Origin: Oceanobacter sp.
GTDB taxonomy: Bacteria; Pseudomonadota; Gammaproteobacteria; Pseudomonadales; Oceanobacteraceae
Assembly: GCA_002733645.1 (NCBI GenBank)
Contig: NVWL01000002.1
Location: forward strand, 1-64,000
Direction of reading: 5' to 3'
DNA length: 64,000 nt
The first letter of the stretch is position 1; each line of letters starts with the position of its first letter. A program made the translations under genes and the position numbers. The notes beneath the pieces are model-generated. The model was not told where the DNA came from. It made no database searches and worked only from the letters and a program-made list of their open reading frames with translations. Below, in pieces: positions 50,905 through 61,100 of this stretch.

Positions 50905-51534
50905 ATGACTTCGCCAGTTTATAAGTTGATTGTCAATAACGAATCAACGACTGAAGGGGATGTTCTGATCTTCTGCCAGAAACCAGATGCCAATACCCCT
51001 GATATTCAAACTTACGCATGGCTATCAAAATTTTTATACCCAGGTGTTAAAGCTGATTTTTCTTGGCAGATGCAGTGGGCCTTTATGTGGAAACAAATTA
51101 ACTCAATTAATGAGTCACAGCAGATAGTGCCAACGGATTTGCAAACGAATAACAAAATTACATTAGATTATGATTCAGGTCATCAAGCGTTCCACTTTGC
51201 TGATCAAGTACAAGGTGATTCTCCGGGTAGCTTATATATTGAGGAGTCAGCTAATGTTCCGAGTGGTATGGCTCAAGTTGGGCTTGCATTGTCGGGGCAT
51301 CCTGCGTTTTTAGTGAACTGTCAGCCAAATATGAATGTGGTTATTACTCCTAAGCCTAGTTACTTTTTAATGTTTGGAATACATGAAGATAATGGGCCTA
51401 TCAGTATTGACCAGTACTCAAAAGCTGTAGCGTTGAACTACCCGCCTAACATCTACTCCCTGACGGCGACTATCCACCAAGATGGTAATATCAGCGTTGA
51501 GAATTCACCGTTATTGTTTACTGATGAAAGCTGA
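50905..51534 (+). CDS. Hypothetical protein, possibly RhiA-like
   Basis: YKLIVNNES...FCQKPD...AWLSKFLYPGVKADFSWQMQWAFMW resembles RhiA layout. Confidence 0.45.
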   Translation: MTSPVYKLIVNNESTTEGDVLIFCQKPDANTPDIQTYAWLSKFLYPGVKADFSWQMQWAFMWKQINSINESQQIVPTDLQTNNKITLDYDSGHQAFHFADQVQGDSPGSLYIEESANVPSGMAQVGLALSGHPAFLVNCQPNMNVVITPKPSYFLMFGIHEDNGPISIDQYSKAVALNYPPNIYSLTATIHQDGNISVENSPLLFTDES

Positions 51535-51687
51535 AATTATCTTTGAAGTACGCTTACCTGAAGCGGTTATCATCTGTCCAGTGTTTAGGGATGCACTAAG
51601 CAATTATCGCATAGAATTAGGCAAGTAGTGGTTGAACCTTTCTTCTATAATGTGTCCACTAATCTGTTCCATTGTATAGAGGTGTTT

Positions 51688-52734
51688 ATGAAAACGGTTG
51701 GTTATGCTGCGCATTCTTCTGATGCAGAGATGGTGCCTTACCATTTTGAACGTCGTGCTTTACGAGCTAACGATGTAGCGATTGAGATTCTGTTCAGTGG
51801 CATCTGCCACTCTGATTTGCATACAGTGAATGGCGATTGGGGGCCTCAGTCGTATCCCTTGGTTCCGGGGCACGAGATTGTGGGGCGTGTGCTTGAGGTT
51901 GGCTCAGAGGTTAAGCATTACAAGGCCGGTGATCAGGTTGGTGTGGGTTGTATGGTGGATAGCTGTCAGTCCTGCGATCAATGCGACCACGGTGAAGAGC
52001 AGTATTGCCGTCATGGCATGACGGCTACCTACGGTTCGCCAGACCGCGTCTCAGGTGAGGTGACACAGGGTGGTTATTCAAAGCATATTGTTGTGCGTGA
52101 AGAGTTTGTCTTGCGTATCCCTGAAGCCCTTGATCTGTCTCGTGCGGCGCCTATTTTATGCGCGGGTATTACCACCTTCTCGCCGTTGCGTACTTGGGAT
52201 GTGCAAGAGGGCAGTCGTGTTGGGGTGATCGGTTTGGGTGGTTTGGGGCACATGGCGGTGAAGTTGGCTGCGGCGATGGGCGCTGAAGTAACGGTGCTCA
52301 GTCGTTCTAGTAAGAAGGAAGATGAAGCCAAAGCATTGGGTGCGAATGGGATTTTGGCTTCAACTGACAAGGCAGCAATGAAACAAGCTGCGTCCTCATT
52401 CGATTTGATCATTGATACCGTGCCGGTTAAACATGATATTGGCGTTTATGCGCCGCTGTTAGATGTGGATGGTACCTTAGTGATCGTTGGCCAGCTTGGC
52501 CCGATGAGTGAGTTTATGACTGTGCCTATGGTAAGAGGGCGTCGTCGTGTGGCGGGCTCTTTGATTGGTGGTATTAAAGAAACTCAAGAAGTACTCGATT
52601 TTTGCGCTAAGCACGACATTCACCCTACGTGTGAGGTCATTCGTCCTGATGAAATCAATCATGCGTTTGAGGTTATGGCAAAAGGTGATATAGCCCACCG
52701 TTATGTGATGGATATGTCTGGGCTGTCTGTTTAG
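51688..52734 (+). CDS. Zinc-dependent alcohol dehydrogenase (YahK/cinnamyl type)
   Basis: GICHSDLHTVNGDWG, GHEIVGRV, CQSCDQCDHGEEQYC, GLGGLGHMAVK. Confidence 0.93.
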   Translation: MKTVGYAAHSSDAEMVPYHFERRALRANDVAIEILFSGICHSDLHTVNGDWGPQSYPLVPGHEIVGRVLEVGSEVKHYKAGDQVGVGCMVDSCQSCDQCDHGEEQYCRHGMTATYGSPDRVSGEVTQGGYSKHIVVREEFVLRIPEALDLSRAAPILCAGITTFSPLRTWDVQEGSRVGVIGLGGLGHMAVKLAAAMGAEVTVLSRSSKKEDEAKALGANGILASTDKAAMKQAASSFDLIIDTVPVKHDIGVYAPLLDVDGTLVIVGQLGPMSEFMTVPMVRGRRRVAGSLIGGIKETQEVLDFCAKHDIHPTCEVIRPDEINHAFEVMAKGDIAHRYVMDMSGLSV

Positions 52735-52772
52735 ACTCTCGCCTGCTTAGTTCTATGCCTATCTCATAGATT

Positions 52773-52800
52773 AATACCTCGCGATGCGGGGTATTTTTTT
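52773..52800 (+). terminator. Rho-independent terminator
   Basis: AATACCTCGC-gat-GCGGGGTATTTTTTT. Confidence 0.75.
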
Positions 52801-53150
52801 GTCTATCGGTAATGACGGCCTCATACACTATTGGAAGTACTGACTAAAACGTGCAGACTCGATGCTGCACTTGTGAGAGTTTGTTTGGGGGAGGTAATTT
52901 GGGGTGGGCTCGTAAGCCTCTGATGACTGCTTCGCCTGCTGTCGTAGGTTGATTGCAGGGCGGTTGCAGAATGATTGTTGGCTTGGTGTGGACTATCTTG
53001 TATCAATCGGCATTCGCTACGAGCATTTAGGCCGAATTGGCATTACAATTCGTCGATGAATGGATGGTCAGTACCTTACTGCTCACCCAGAGAGTCTTGA
53101 ATCAGAAAAGACAGTACACTTACTGTCACTGTGTACCCTGTAGGATTTCA

Positions 53151-53459
53151 ATGAAAAAGACCTTTAAGCTAGAGCACCCAAAAATCAAAGTGCCTCGTGT
53201 CGTCGATTCGATCAAACACGATATCAGAAAGTTTTTGAAAAAAGAGCGCCAAAAAGTGTTACCCGAAGGCACAAGCCATTGGGGCTTTGATTGTAAATTA
53301 GGCCAGTCTGAAGAAGTCGCAGAAGAGGTACATTTATCTGTACTAACCAAAGGCATTGATGCACTTGTGGCTGATAATATTATGACCATCTATGTTGAGA
53401 TTATGCCAAGGGCGGTTGTGTCCGATGCTGGTAACGAATCGTTTGAAGAGGAGGGTTAA
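53151..53459 (+). CDS. DUF6172-like protein
   Basis: MKKTFKLEHPKIKVPRVVDSIKHDIRKFLKKERQKVLPEG; ATG 53151. Confidence 0.65.
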   Translation: MKKTFKLEHPKIKVPRVVDSIKHDIRKFLKKERQKVLPEGTSHWGFDCKLGQSEEVAEEVHLSVLTKGIDALVADNIMTIYVEIMPRAVVSDAGNESFEEEG

Positions 53460-53923
53460 TTATCATAAATAATGATGTTTTGCGTCGTGTTCGTTATATC
53501 TTCGATTTTAGCGATCAGCTCGTCCTGTCTATGTTTGAGCTAGGTGGCTACAAAGCCACTAAGCTGGAGTTGGTCGGATGGTTGGCTCGTGAAGAAGAAC
53601 CAGATTTTGTTATGTGTTCTGACGAGATGCTTGCACGTTTTTTGAACGGATTGATTAGTCACAAGCGCGGCCCAAAAGATGACGGTGTGCCTGAGCCTGA
53701 ATACGTTTTAACGAATAATATCATTCTTCGTAAGCTCAAAATTGCGCTAAACCTACAAGCCGACGACGTGCTTGCGATCTTTAAGCTTAATGACTTCACC
53801 CTAAGCTCGCATGAGTTAAGCGCATTTTTTAGACGCCCTGATCATAAGAATTACCGACAGTGCTTAGACCAGCTGCTACGTAATTTCCTTGATGGTATGG
53901 AAAAAAAATACAGAAAACGCTGA
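53459..53923 (+). CDS. DUF1456 (YehS-like) protein with probable non-canonical ATT/ATC start
   Basis: YehS-type duplicated domain; conserved N-terminus (I)INNDVLRRVRYIF is encoded upstream of the TTG chosen by the ORF caller; AGGAGGG precedes ATT/ATC. Confidence 0.75.
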   Translation: MIINNDVLRRVRYIFDFSDQLVLSMFELGGYKATKLELVGWLAREEEPDFVMCSDEMLARFLNGLISHKRGPKDDGVPEPEYVLTNNIILRKLKIALNLQADDVLAIFKLNDFTLSSHELSAFFRRPDHKNYRQCLDQLLRNFLDGMEKKYRKR

Positions 53924-53982
53924 TTTCTTTATTGCGGGTGGTTTAACAAGGATGTTACGAAGCTGCTAAGCAATAAAGTCGG

Positions 53983-54038
53983 AGCTACTACAGTTACAGC
54001 TACTACAGTTACAGCTACTACAGTTACAGCTACTACAG
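53983..54038. repeat. 15-bp tandem repeat AGCTACTACAGTTAC x3.7
   Basis: Direct reading; three exact units plus 11 bp. Confidence 0.95.
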
Positions 54039-54289
54039 CTGAGCGGTGAAGTTCGGGAATGCTCCCTCAGAATTTTTTTGAATCCTTCCAAAAAACCTTT
54101 AGCAAACTTTCGACAATATTTTAGTATTATTCTGGGTTCTCATAGTGGACGTTCATACGGATCTAGACTCAGAGTTAATGTTCACCCTGTTGGGTGATGC
54201 TTACTTGGCAATAGAGTGTTAAAACCTACAGCATAAGTGTTTAAAGTTAACAATAATCAAACTCGTTAATATACAGAGGCTTTTTAGCA

Positions 54290-54781
54290 ATGTTACGTCA
54301 TATGTCATTAAAAAATACTATCTTCACAGCAACGCTACTGGGTACTGGTCTTCTTGGGTTGTCGCACTCTGTGAATGCGACGCCTTCGATTAACGAAATG
54401 CAAGGTTGTCAGGCTGTGATCGATTTCGTTGAAATAAAATCAACTGAAGCTCGCTCGGTATACAGTGAGAAAGATATCAATGTCGTTTTGAAAGGTGTGC
54501 AGGCGTATGACGTTTATATTCAAGACGAAATAATAACGCCGGGTTTACTTCAATACGTAGGTGGCGATAATGATAAGGCCGAGGCACTTCAGCAGCAGGT
54601 CGATGTTTATAAAAGCGGGTTAGTTGAAAGCTTTAAAAAACGTTTTCCTGATAATCGTTTTTACACTGATGTGGCCATTTCATTGAATGACTGCGCCAAG
54701 AAAGCTGTGCCTAGTGGTGATGCGCTCGAAGATTTAAAAGCCTCGTTAATGAAAATAATTGAGCTGGCTAAATCTCATTGA
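54290..54781 (+). CDS. Secreted hypothetical protein
   Basis: Signal peptide LLGTGLLGLSHSVNA; 163 aa. Confidence 0.6.
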   Translation: MLRHMSLKNTIFTATLLGTGLLGLSHSVNATPSINEMQGCQAVIDFVEIKSTEARSVYSEKDINVVLKGVQAYDVYIQDEIITPGLLQYVGGDNDKAEALQQQVDVYKSGLVESFKKRFPDNRFYTDVAISLNDCAKKAVPSGDALEDLKASLMKIIELAKSH

Positions 54782-54861
54782 TTGTAATTTATGCTAGCGC
54801 TAGCCCCTAGGGTGATCGTTAACCGTCGGGGCTTGTTTGCTGGGTGCTTAGTGCTTAACGC

Positions 54862-55305
54862 TTAGATAATTTTAGTATTTTCGTCATCGTCCTTGTGATG
54901 TTTATGCTTTTTTCTTTCGGGTTTATCGAACCCTTTATCAGTTAGGCAGGTTTTGAATACTTCACGATCACCATCAGCGGTATCACGGCATTCTTTCATA
55001 GCTGTTCTTAATTCGCTGTTCTCATGATGTTTGCCTTTATGTCTATCCTTCTTGCCACCGTCTCGTGATGGTTTTTCGTAACCAAGAGCTTGCATGCATT
55101 CTGCCATGGCGGCACGATCATCTGGGTTTGCATCGTGGCAGATTTCTTTGGCTTCTTTGAATGCAGCCCGCTCTTCACTGGTCATGTTTTTGTCTTTGGC
55201 GTAAGTCGTGCTGGATGTAGCAATCGAGGTTGCAAATAAGGTCAGTAGTAGTTTATTCATTAGTATTCCTTTTATAAAACTTCTTAAATTATGCGAAGCG
55301 CGCAC
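54862..55305 (-). CDS. Secreted Lys/Asp-rich protein with internal Cys repeat
   Basis: Two related units EICHDANPDDRAAMAECMQALGYEKP and ECRDTADGDREVFKTCLTDKGFDKP; signal peptide. Confidence 0.6.
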   Translation of the reverse strand: MRASHNLRSFIKGILMNKLLLTLFATSIATSSTTYAKDKNMTSEERAAFKEAKEICHDANPDDRAAMAECMQALGYEKPSRDGGKKDRHKGKHHENSELRTAMKECRDTADGDREVFKTCLTDKGFDKPERKKHKHHKDDDENTKII

Positions 55306-55635
55306 TCACAGGTTTGGGTTGTCGAGAATGCTCAAACGCTCATGCTTAATTGAACTATTACGTTATATCCCATGGTTTTATTGTCGGTAAGCGAATTTAT
55401 TCAGCTTTGCTCAGTCTGCCTTTTATCTACAATTCGTTGACAATATTGAACAATCGGCAGTGTTGCCTATGTGTGAATTAACAGAGGTTCACGTCAGTGA
55501 TGTGTTTGTCTCTATTGTCACCGTGTGACGTCGTCAATTTAGGTTAAAGGGTGTCTTAACGACGAGAGATACGGAACTGAATGGAATTCGCTGAATCTAT
55601 AGGTTGTGCGGCAATGTGTGGTTTAAGTGTTGTAT

Positions 55636-55667
55636 TTTGATGGTTTGATGGTTTGATGGTTTGATGG
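55636..55667. repeat. 8-bp tandem repeat TTTGATGG x4
   Basis: Direct reading. Confidence 0.95.
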
Positions 55668-55784
55668 AATGTTTGTTTGTGTTCTGGCCAATGAAATCAA
55701 TACATATCTATTCATAAATGCCGTGGTTTATTACATAAGGTGGCTGATACTGTAGTTATAGGACGTTTTTGTTGTTTGTCTTAA

Positions 55785-56768
55785 ATGTCGGAGTTGTATA
55801 TGCGATTAGATGACATGTTAGAGGTGAATAGCCTTAGAGATTTTAGCAAGGCGAGTCGTTCGGTGTTGGCTATTTTGAAACAGCGCACAGGATTAGATAC
55901 GTGGATGACCACGCGCGTCAGTGGCCCTGATCAAATTGTACTTAATCTGATCGATGATGCCTTTGGTGTCTGTCGTGGTGATGTTCTTAGCTGGTCAGGG
56001 TCTTTCTGTCGGCAGATGGTAGAAGGTAACGGCCCTTGCGTGGCGTTGGATATTTCAACCGAGCCTGCTTATGCGTCGGCTCCAAATGGTAAAAGCTTTC
56101 CCTTCTCTGCGTATGTCGGAGCGCCGATTAAGCTTGAGGATGGCGAATTATTTGGCACTGTGTGCGCTTATGATTCTCGTGTTCAACCTGAAGCGTTGAA
56201 GGACGAGCTACCCCTGATTTCTTTATTGGCTAACCTGCTGGGTGTACTGGCATCCTACGAGTTACGCTTACTTGAAGTTGAGCGCGACAACGAGCAGCTG
56301 AAAAAAGAATCTGAGCGTGATGAACTAACCGGGTTGTTAAATCGCAAAGGTTGGAATCATCGATCTTCGAAAGAGGCCTCAAGAGGGCGGCGCTACGGGC
56401 AGCCAATGGCGGTGTACATTTTAGATTTGGATGACTTAAAGCAGGTTAATGATTTGGAGGGGCACCAAGCGGGGGATGCGTTATTACAGCAAGCTGCTGA
56501 GGTGTTGACCTCAACCATGCGCGAGCATGATATTGTATCTCGGTTGGGTGGCGATGAGTTTGCTGTTCTGGCCCTTCGCACCAATGAGAGCGCAGCTAGA
56601 GATGTATTTGATAAGTTAATGTCGGCATTTACTCAGGCTAACATTAATATATCGATTGGCTACAACTGCCATCACTTGGGACGAGACCTTGAGGAATCTG
56701 TCGTTGCTGCCGACAAGGCGATGTATTCCATGAAGTCACAACATAAAAAAGGCAACGTTGCCTGCTGA
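55785..56768 (+). CDS. GAF-GGDEF diguanylate cyclase
   Basis: RLGGDEFAVLAL; DELTGLLNRKGW; N-terminal GAF-like domain. Confidence 0.92.
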   Translation: MSELYMRLDDMLEVNSLRDFSKASRSVLAILKQRTGLDTWMTTRVSGPDQIVLNLIDDAFGVCRGDVLSWSGSFCRQMVEGNGPCVALDISTEPAYASAPNGKSFPFSAYVGAPIKLEDGELFGTVCAYDSRVQPEALKDELPLISLLANLLGVLASYELRLLEVERDNEQLKKESERDELTGLLNRKGWNHRSSKEASRGRRYGQPMAVYILDLDDLKQVNDLEGHQAGDALLQQAAEVLTSTMREHDIVSRLGGDEFAVLALRTNESAARDVFDKLMSAFTQANINISIGYNCHHLGRDLEESVVAADKAMYSMKSQHKKGNVAC

Positions 56769-56931
56769 TACTTGCACGCAACATTTCCCGCTCCCTAATA
56801 CTCAAAATATTTTATCTTCCCGTCGTTTTGTAATACTAAATGTCACGATGTTGTTTTTATCGTCTATCCTTTATGGATTCATGTGCCAATCACTTATGGT
56901 TGTGTGGTCATTAGTTCTAAGGTGGTGACTT

Positions 56932-58191
56932 ATGTTGATTTTTATCCGTGATATGGCTTTGGTTGCAGCTATAGTGCTGTTGTCAGGCTATTCATTCGCT
57001 GCTGACCTTGATACTGATAGAACAATAAAAATTTACCATGATGCCGATTACTCAAATCATGAATCATCTGCATTAGCGATGATGATGGGATTGAACACTG
57101 CTTTAGATGAAGTTGGATTTCAGCTTCAAGGTTATCGCTTAGAGTTGGTGCCTAAAAACCATCGCGGCAATAGTGTTCGTAGTAAGCAACACATAAATGA
57201 GTTTATCGAAGACCCCGATGCCTTGTTCATACTCGGCGGATTACACAGCTCACCGTATATTCGCTATCGTGACTATATCAACGAGAACCAAGTGCTTCTT
57301 CTTATTCCTTGGGCGGCAGGTGGACCAATCACACGTTACGATCAGGGATTGAATTGGGTATTCCGTTTGTCTATTGATGACACAAAAGCGGGGTATCGAA
57401 TGATTCAGTATGCTCACGATAAAAAATCATGCAAAACCCCTCATCTTCTATTGGAAGATACCCCTTGGGGAAAGTCCAATTTTGAGACTATGTCTAAAGC
57501 AATGAAACAATACTCGGATGTGAAGCTCTCGGTAAGCTGGTTTAACTGGAACACAAAAGTGAATTCGGCACGTATATTATTGCGCGATATTGCTAATTCA
57601 GGCTCTGATTGCATTTTGTTTGTTGGTAACTCTATTGAGGGTGTTGATATCTTCGAAGCCATAGTCTCCCTTGAGGAAAGTCAACGCCTCCCTGTTGTCA
57701 GTCACTGGGGTATCACGGGTGGAGATTTTGAGAAACACATCGACGCTCAAAAAAGGGAGAAGTTGGACTTGAGTTTTATTCAGACATGCTTTTCTTTTTT
57801 AGGTGATAAAGATAATGCAATTAAGGACTCCATATTTGATCGAGCGAAAAAGCTTTATCCTCAGGCTTTAGAATCATCAGTAGATGTTTCTTCACCGGCT
57901 GGATTTATTCATTCGTATGATTTGGGAAAGTTATTTATACAGGCAGTGAATGAAATTAAATTGACAGGTGATGTTCGTGTTGATCGTGTTGCTATTCGAA
58001 ATAAACTTGAAAATATTAATACGCCTGTTGAAGGTTTACTGAAGATATACTCTGCTCCGTTTTCTGCTTGGAGTACTGATGATCAAGACGCTCATGAAGC
58101 ACTGGGTTTAGATGACTTTTGTATGGCAACTTACGATAAAAATGGCCATGTTGTCGTTTACCCTAACGATTATATTAAGGAAGTTGACTGA
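56932..58191 (+). CDS. Periplasmic type-1 ligand-binding protein
   Basis: Branched-chain amino acid-type PBP (GGLHSSPYIRYRDYINENQVLLLIPWAAGGPITRY); signal peptide. Confidence 0.75.
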   Translation: MLIFIRDMALVAAIVLLSGYSFAADLDTDRTIKIYHDADYSNHESSALAMMMGLNTALDEVGFQLQGYRLELVPKNHRGNSVRSKQHINEFIEDPDALFILGGLHSSPYIRYRDYINENQVLLLIPWAAGGPITRYDQGLNWVFRLSIDDTKAGYRMIQYAHDKKSCKTPHLLLEDTPWGKSNFETMSKAMKQYSDVKLSVSWFNWNTKVNSARILLRDIANSGSDCILFVGNSIEGVDIFEAIVSLEESQRLPVVSHWGITGGDFEKHIDAQKREKLDLSFIQTCFSFLGDKDNAIKDSIFDRAKKLYPQALESSVDVSSPAGFIHSYDLGKLFIQAVNEIKLTGDVRVDRVAIRNKLENINTPVEGLLKIYSAPFSAWSTDDQDAHEALGLDDFCMATYDKNGHVVVYPNDYIKEVD

Positions 58192-58194
58192 ATT

Positions 58195-61100
58195 ATGTCA
58201 CCAAGGTTTTTTTATCTCTTTGTATTAATTTGTCTAACGCTCTCCATTGTAGTAAGTGTTACTCTGGTGGGGCATCGTGCAGAGCGTTCTGTGTTTACTT
58301 TGATTGAGCAGGCGAATCTTAGTAAGGCAGATCTGACTAGTAGTAGTTTAGAGCAATACCTTAGTGCTCGAATAGCAATTCTGAATGATCTTTCAACAGT
58401 TCCTGTACTCATTAATAGTGTTTTAGGTGCCGAGTATTCTAAGGCGAATCTGGCGGATTATTTGGATGGTTATAAAATTTTAGGTGAGAAAGAGAAAATT
58501 GTTATTTATGATTTCTTAGGTGATTCTATATATTCAAATAATGATGAAATAGTTGATTCGGTAGGTTCTAAATCGTGGTTTTTAGATCTTATTGATAAAA
58601 AAGAAAAAGTTGTTATTCGAGCTGTTGAGAGTGATATCGGTAGCGAATTTGTTATTTATGTACCTATTTTTTATCGGAACAACCCTGAAGGAGTGTTGGA
58701 AGTACACTTTGGTCAGAGCTTGGAAGTGTTGATGTTATCTGACTTAGGTTTAGTGAGTGCTATTGAAGTTAATAATTCATACTTTAGTTATTCGAGCCTT
58801 CACCCTGATAAAAATTATACAAATATTCTCGATTCTTTCGTCGGTTCTACTGGGGTTAAACTTCGTTACTTTGTGGATAGTGAGGCAGTTGAAAGTGAGA
58901 AGTTTTATTTCATGTTGGATATTGGTTTGGCAATTTTAATTAGCTTGTCAATATCGTTTATTGTTCTATCTGTTCTTGGTCGGAAGTATATTTTAAATCC
59001 TTATCTTCATCTTGAGAGGTCTAGAAAACAGATCAATATAGAAAAAGAAAAAAATGACCTTCTGGCACAAGCCATTGAGGAAAGTACCGTTGGTATTTCA
59101 ATATCTACTGCTGAGGATGGGTATCCTCTATCTTATGTTAATAAGGCGTTCTCACGAATAACTGGATACCCTAATGATGAAGTTGTTGGGGAAAATTGCC
59201 GTTTTTTACAGGGGGATAATACTAGCAAGGAGGAGGTTGATAATATCGCTAGTGCTATTCGTCGTCGCGATAAAATACGAGTTGAATTGATCAATTATAA
59301 AAAAGATGGTACTGAGTTTTGGAATGATTTACGTTTATCCCCAGTGTTTAACTCAGAAGGTAATTTGCTGGCTTATGTGGGGGTTCAGCAAGATATTACC
59401 GAGGAAAAAGCTAATCAAGAAATTCTTTTGAAAGCGTTAGACGATGCTCAAACAGCAGTTGTTGCTAAGAGCGAGTTTTTGGCCAATATGAGTCATGAAA
59501 TACGTACACCAATGAATGGAGTTTTGGGTATGTTGGGGCTGGTACTTAATGCAGAGTTGGATCCAGCCCAAAAGCGTCGCCTTGAAATTGCACAAAACAG
59601 TGCCACATCACTTTTAACCTTAATAAACGATATTTTAGATTTCTCAAAAATTGAGGCTGATAAGCTAGATTTAGAAAAGGTTGGTTTCAATGTTCGTAGC
59701 CTGATCGGTGAAGTTGGTGAGGTTATGGCCTTAGAGGCAGAGGGGAAAAAAATTGAACTGGTATTGGACTTGATTGGAATTGACATTCCAGTCGTTATTG
59801 GTGATCCAGGGCGAATTCGCCAAGTGTTAACAAATCTTGTTGGTAATGCGATTAAATTTACTGAGTTTGGTGAAGTTGTTGTGTGTGCTTCTTTCAAGGT
59901 CTCAGCCATTGATGGCAGTGTTAAGTTGAATTGCTCAGTTAAGGATACTGGTGTTGGTATTTCAGAAGATAAAGTTGCATCGTTATTTGATGCATTTAAG
60001 CAAGTCGATGCCTCTACTACTCGTAAATACGGAGGGACTGGGCTGGGGTTGTCGATTGCCAGAAAGCTGTGTGTGATGATGGATGGCAGTATCAGTGTTA
60101 GTAGTGAACCAGATAAAGGAAGTACTTTTAGTTTTGAGGTTCCAGTTGAACTATCAGAATCTTCGAAAATTAGTGCTCCTGAAGTCGATATGACAAAACT
60201 AAGTATCCTTATTGTTGATGATAATGATGTTAATCGTGAGGTATTAAGAGGGCAGTTAGAGCATTGGGGGGCAAAAGTATTTGAGGCATCTTCTGGATAC
60301 GAAGCTCTGGTACTTTGCGAAAAATACTGTGAAGAGCAGAGCGGACGTTGCTTTGATATAGGTTTTCTGGATATGAAAATGCCTGAAATGGATGGCATGG
60401 AGTTAGGAAAAAAAATCCTTGCCAATAAAGAGTTTGGTGATATTCGTTTAGTTATGATGACGTCAATGGGTTATCGCGTAGATTCAAAAAGATTTGCCGA
60501 TGTAGGATTTTCTGGCTACTTTCCAAAGCCAATGACGACTTCCAACTTATTTGATGCACTTAACATTATTGTTGATGATGGTGAAGTTCTGGACGATGCA
60601 GCCCCCATTCTTACTGAACACTATTTGAAATACAGACATAACCCCGCAGCTAACAATGGCTTAGAGAACGCCAAAGTATTATTGGTGGAAGATAACAATA
60701 TTAATCGTTTAGTCGTTGAGGGGATTCTACAAGATTTAGTATTGAGCCTGGATATGGCACAGAATGGTCAAGAGGCACTTGATGCAATGCTGAGTTGTGA
60801 TCCGTCAGATCCCTATGCTTTGGTAATAATGGATTGCCAGATGCCAGTGATGGATGGTTATGATACAACAAGAGCGATACGCCAAGGCAAGGCTGGCTTA
60901 CATTATAAAGATATTCCTGTTATCGCAATTACTGCAAATGCAATGGATGGTGATCGTGAAGCATGCATTAATGCTGGTATGAGTGACTATATCAGTAAGC
61001 CTATTGATAGCCACCAGTTGATCAATAAATTAAAACAGTGGAATAGTATTGTTGATAATGCCCCTGAAACAGCCCCAGAGCTAACCTTACAAGAATCTGA

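Noticed and set aside
53983-54038. Possible CRISPR array
   Set aside because: Units are contiguous 15-mers with no unique spacers and no cas genes nearby
59493-60425. 310-aa minus-strand ORF
   Set aside because: Fully antisense to the histidine kinase core; Ser/Pro-rich composition typical of an antisense shadow frame
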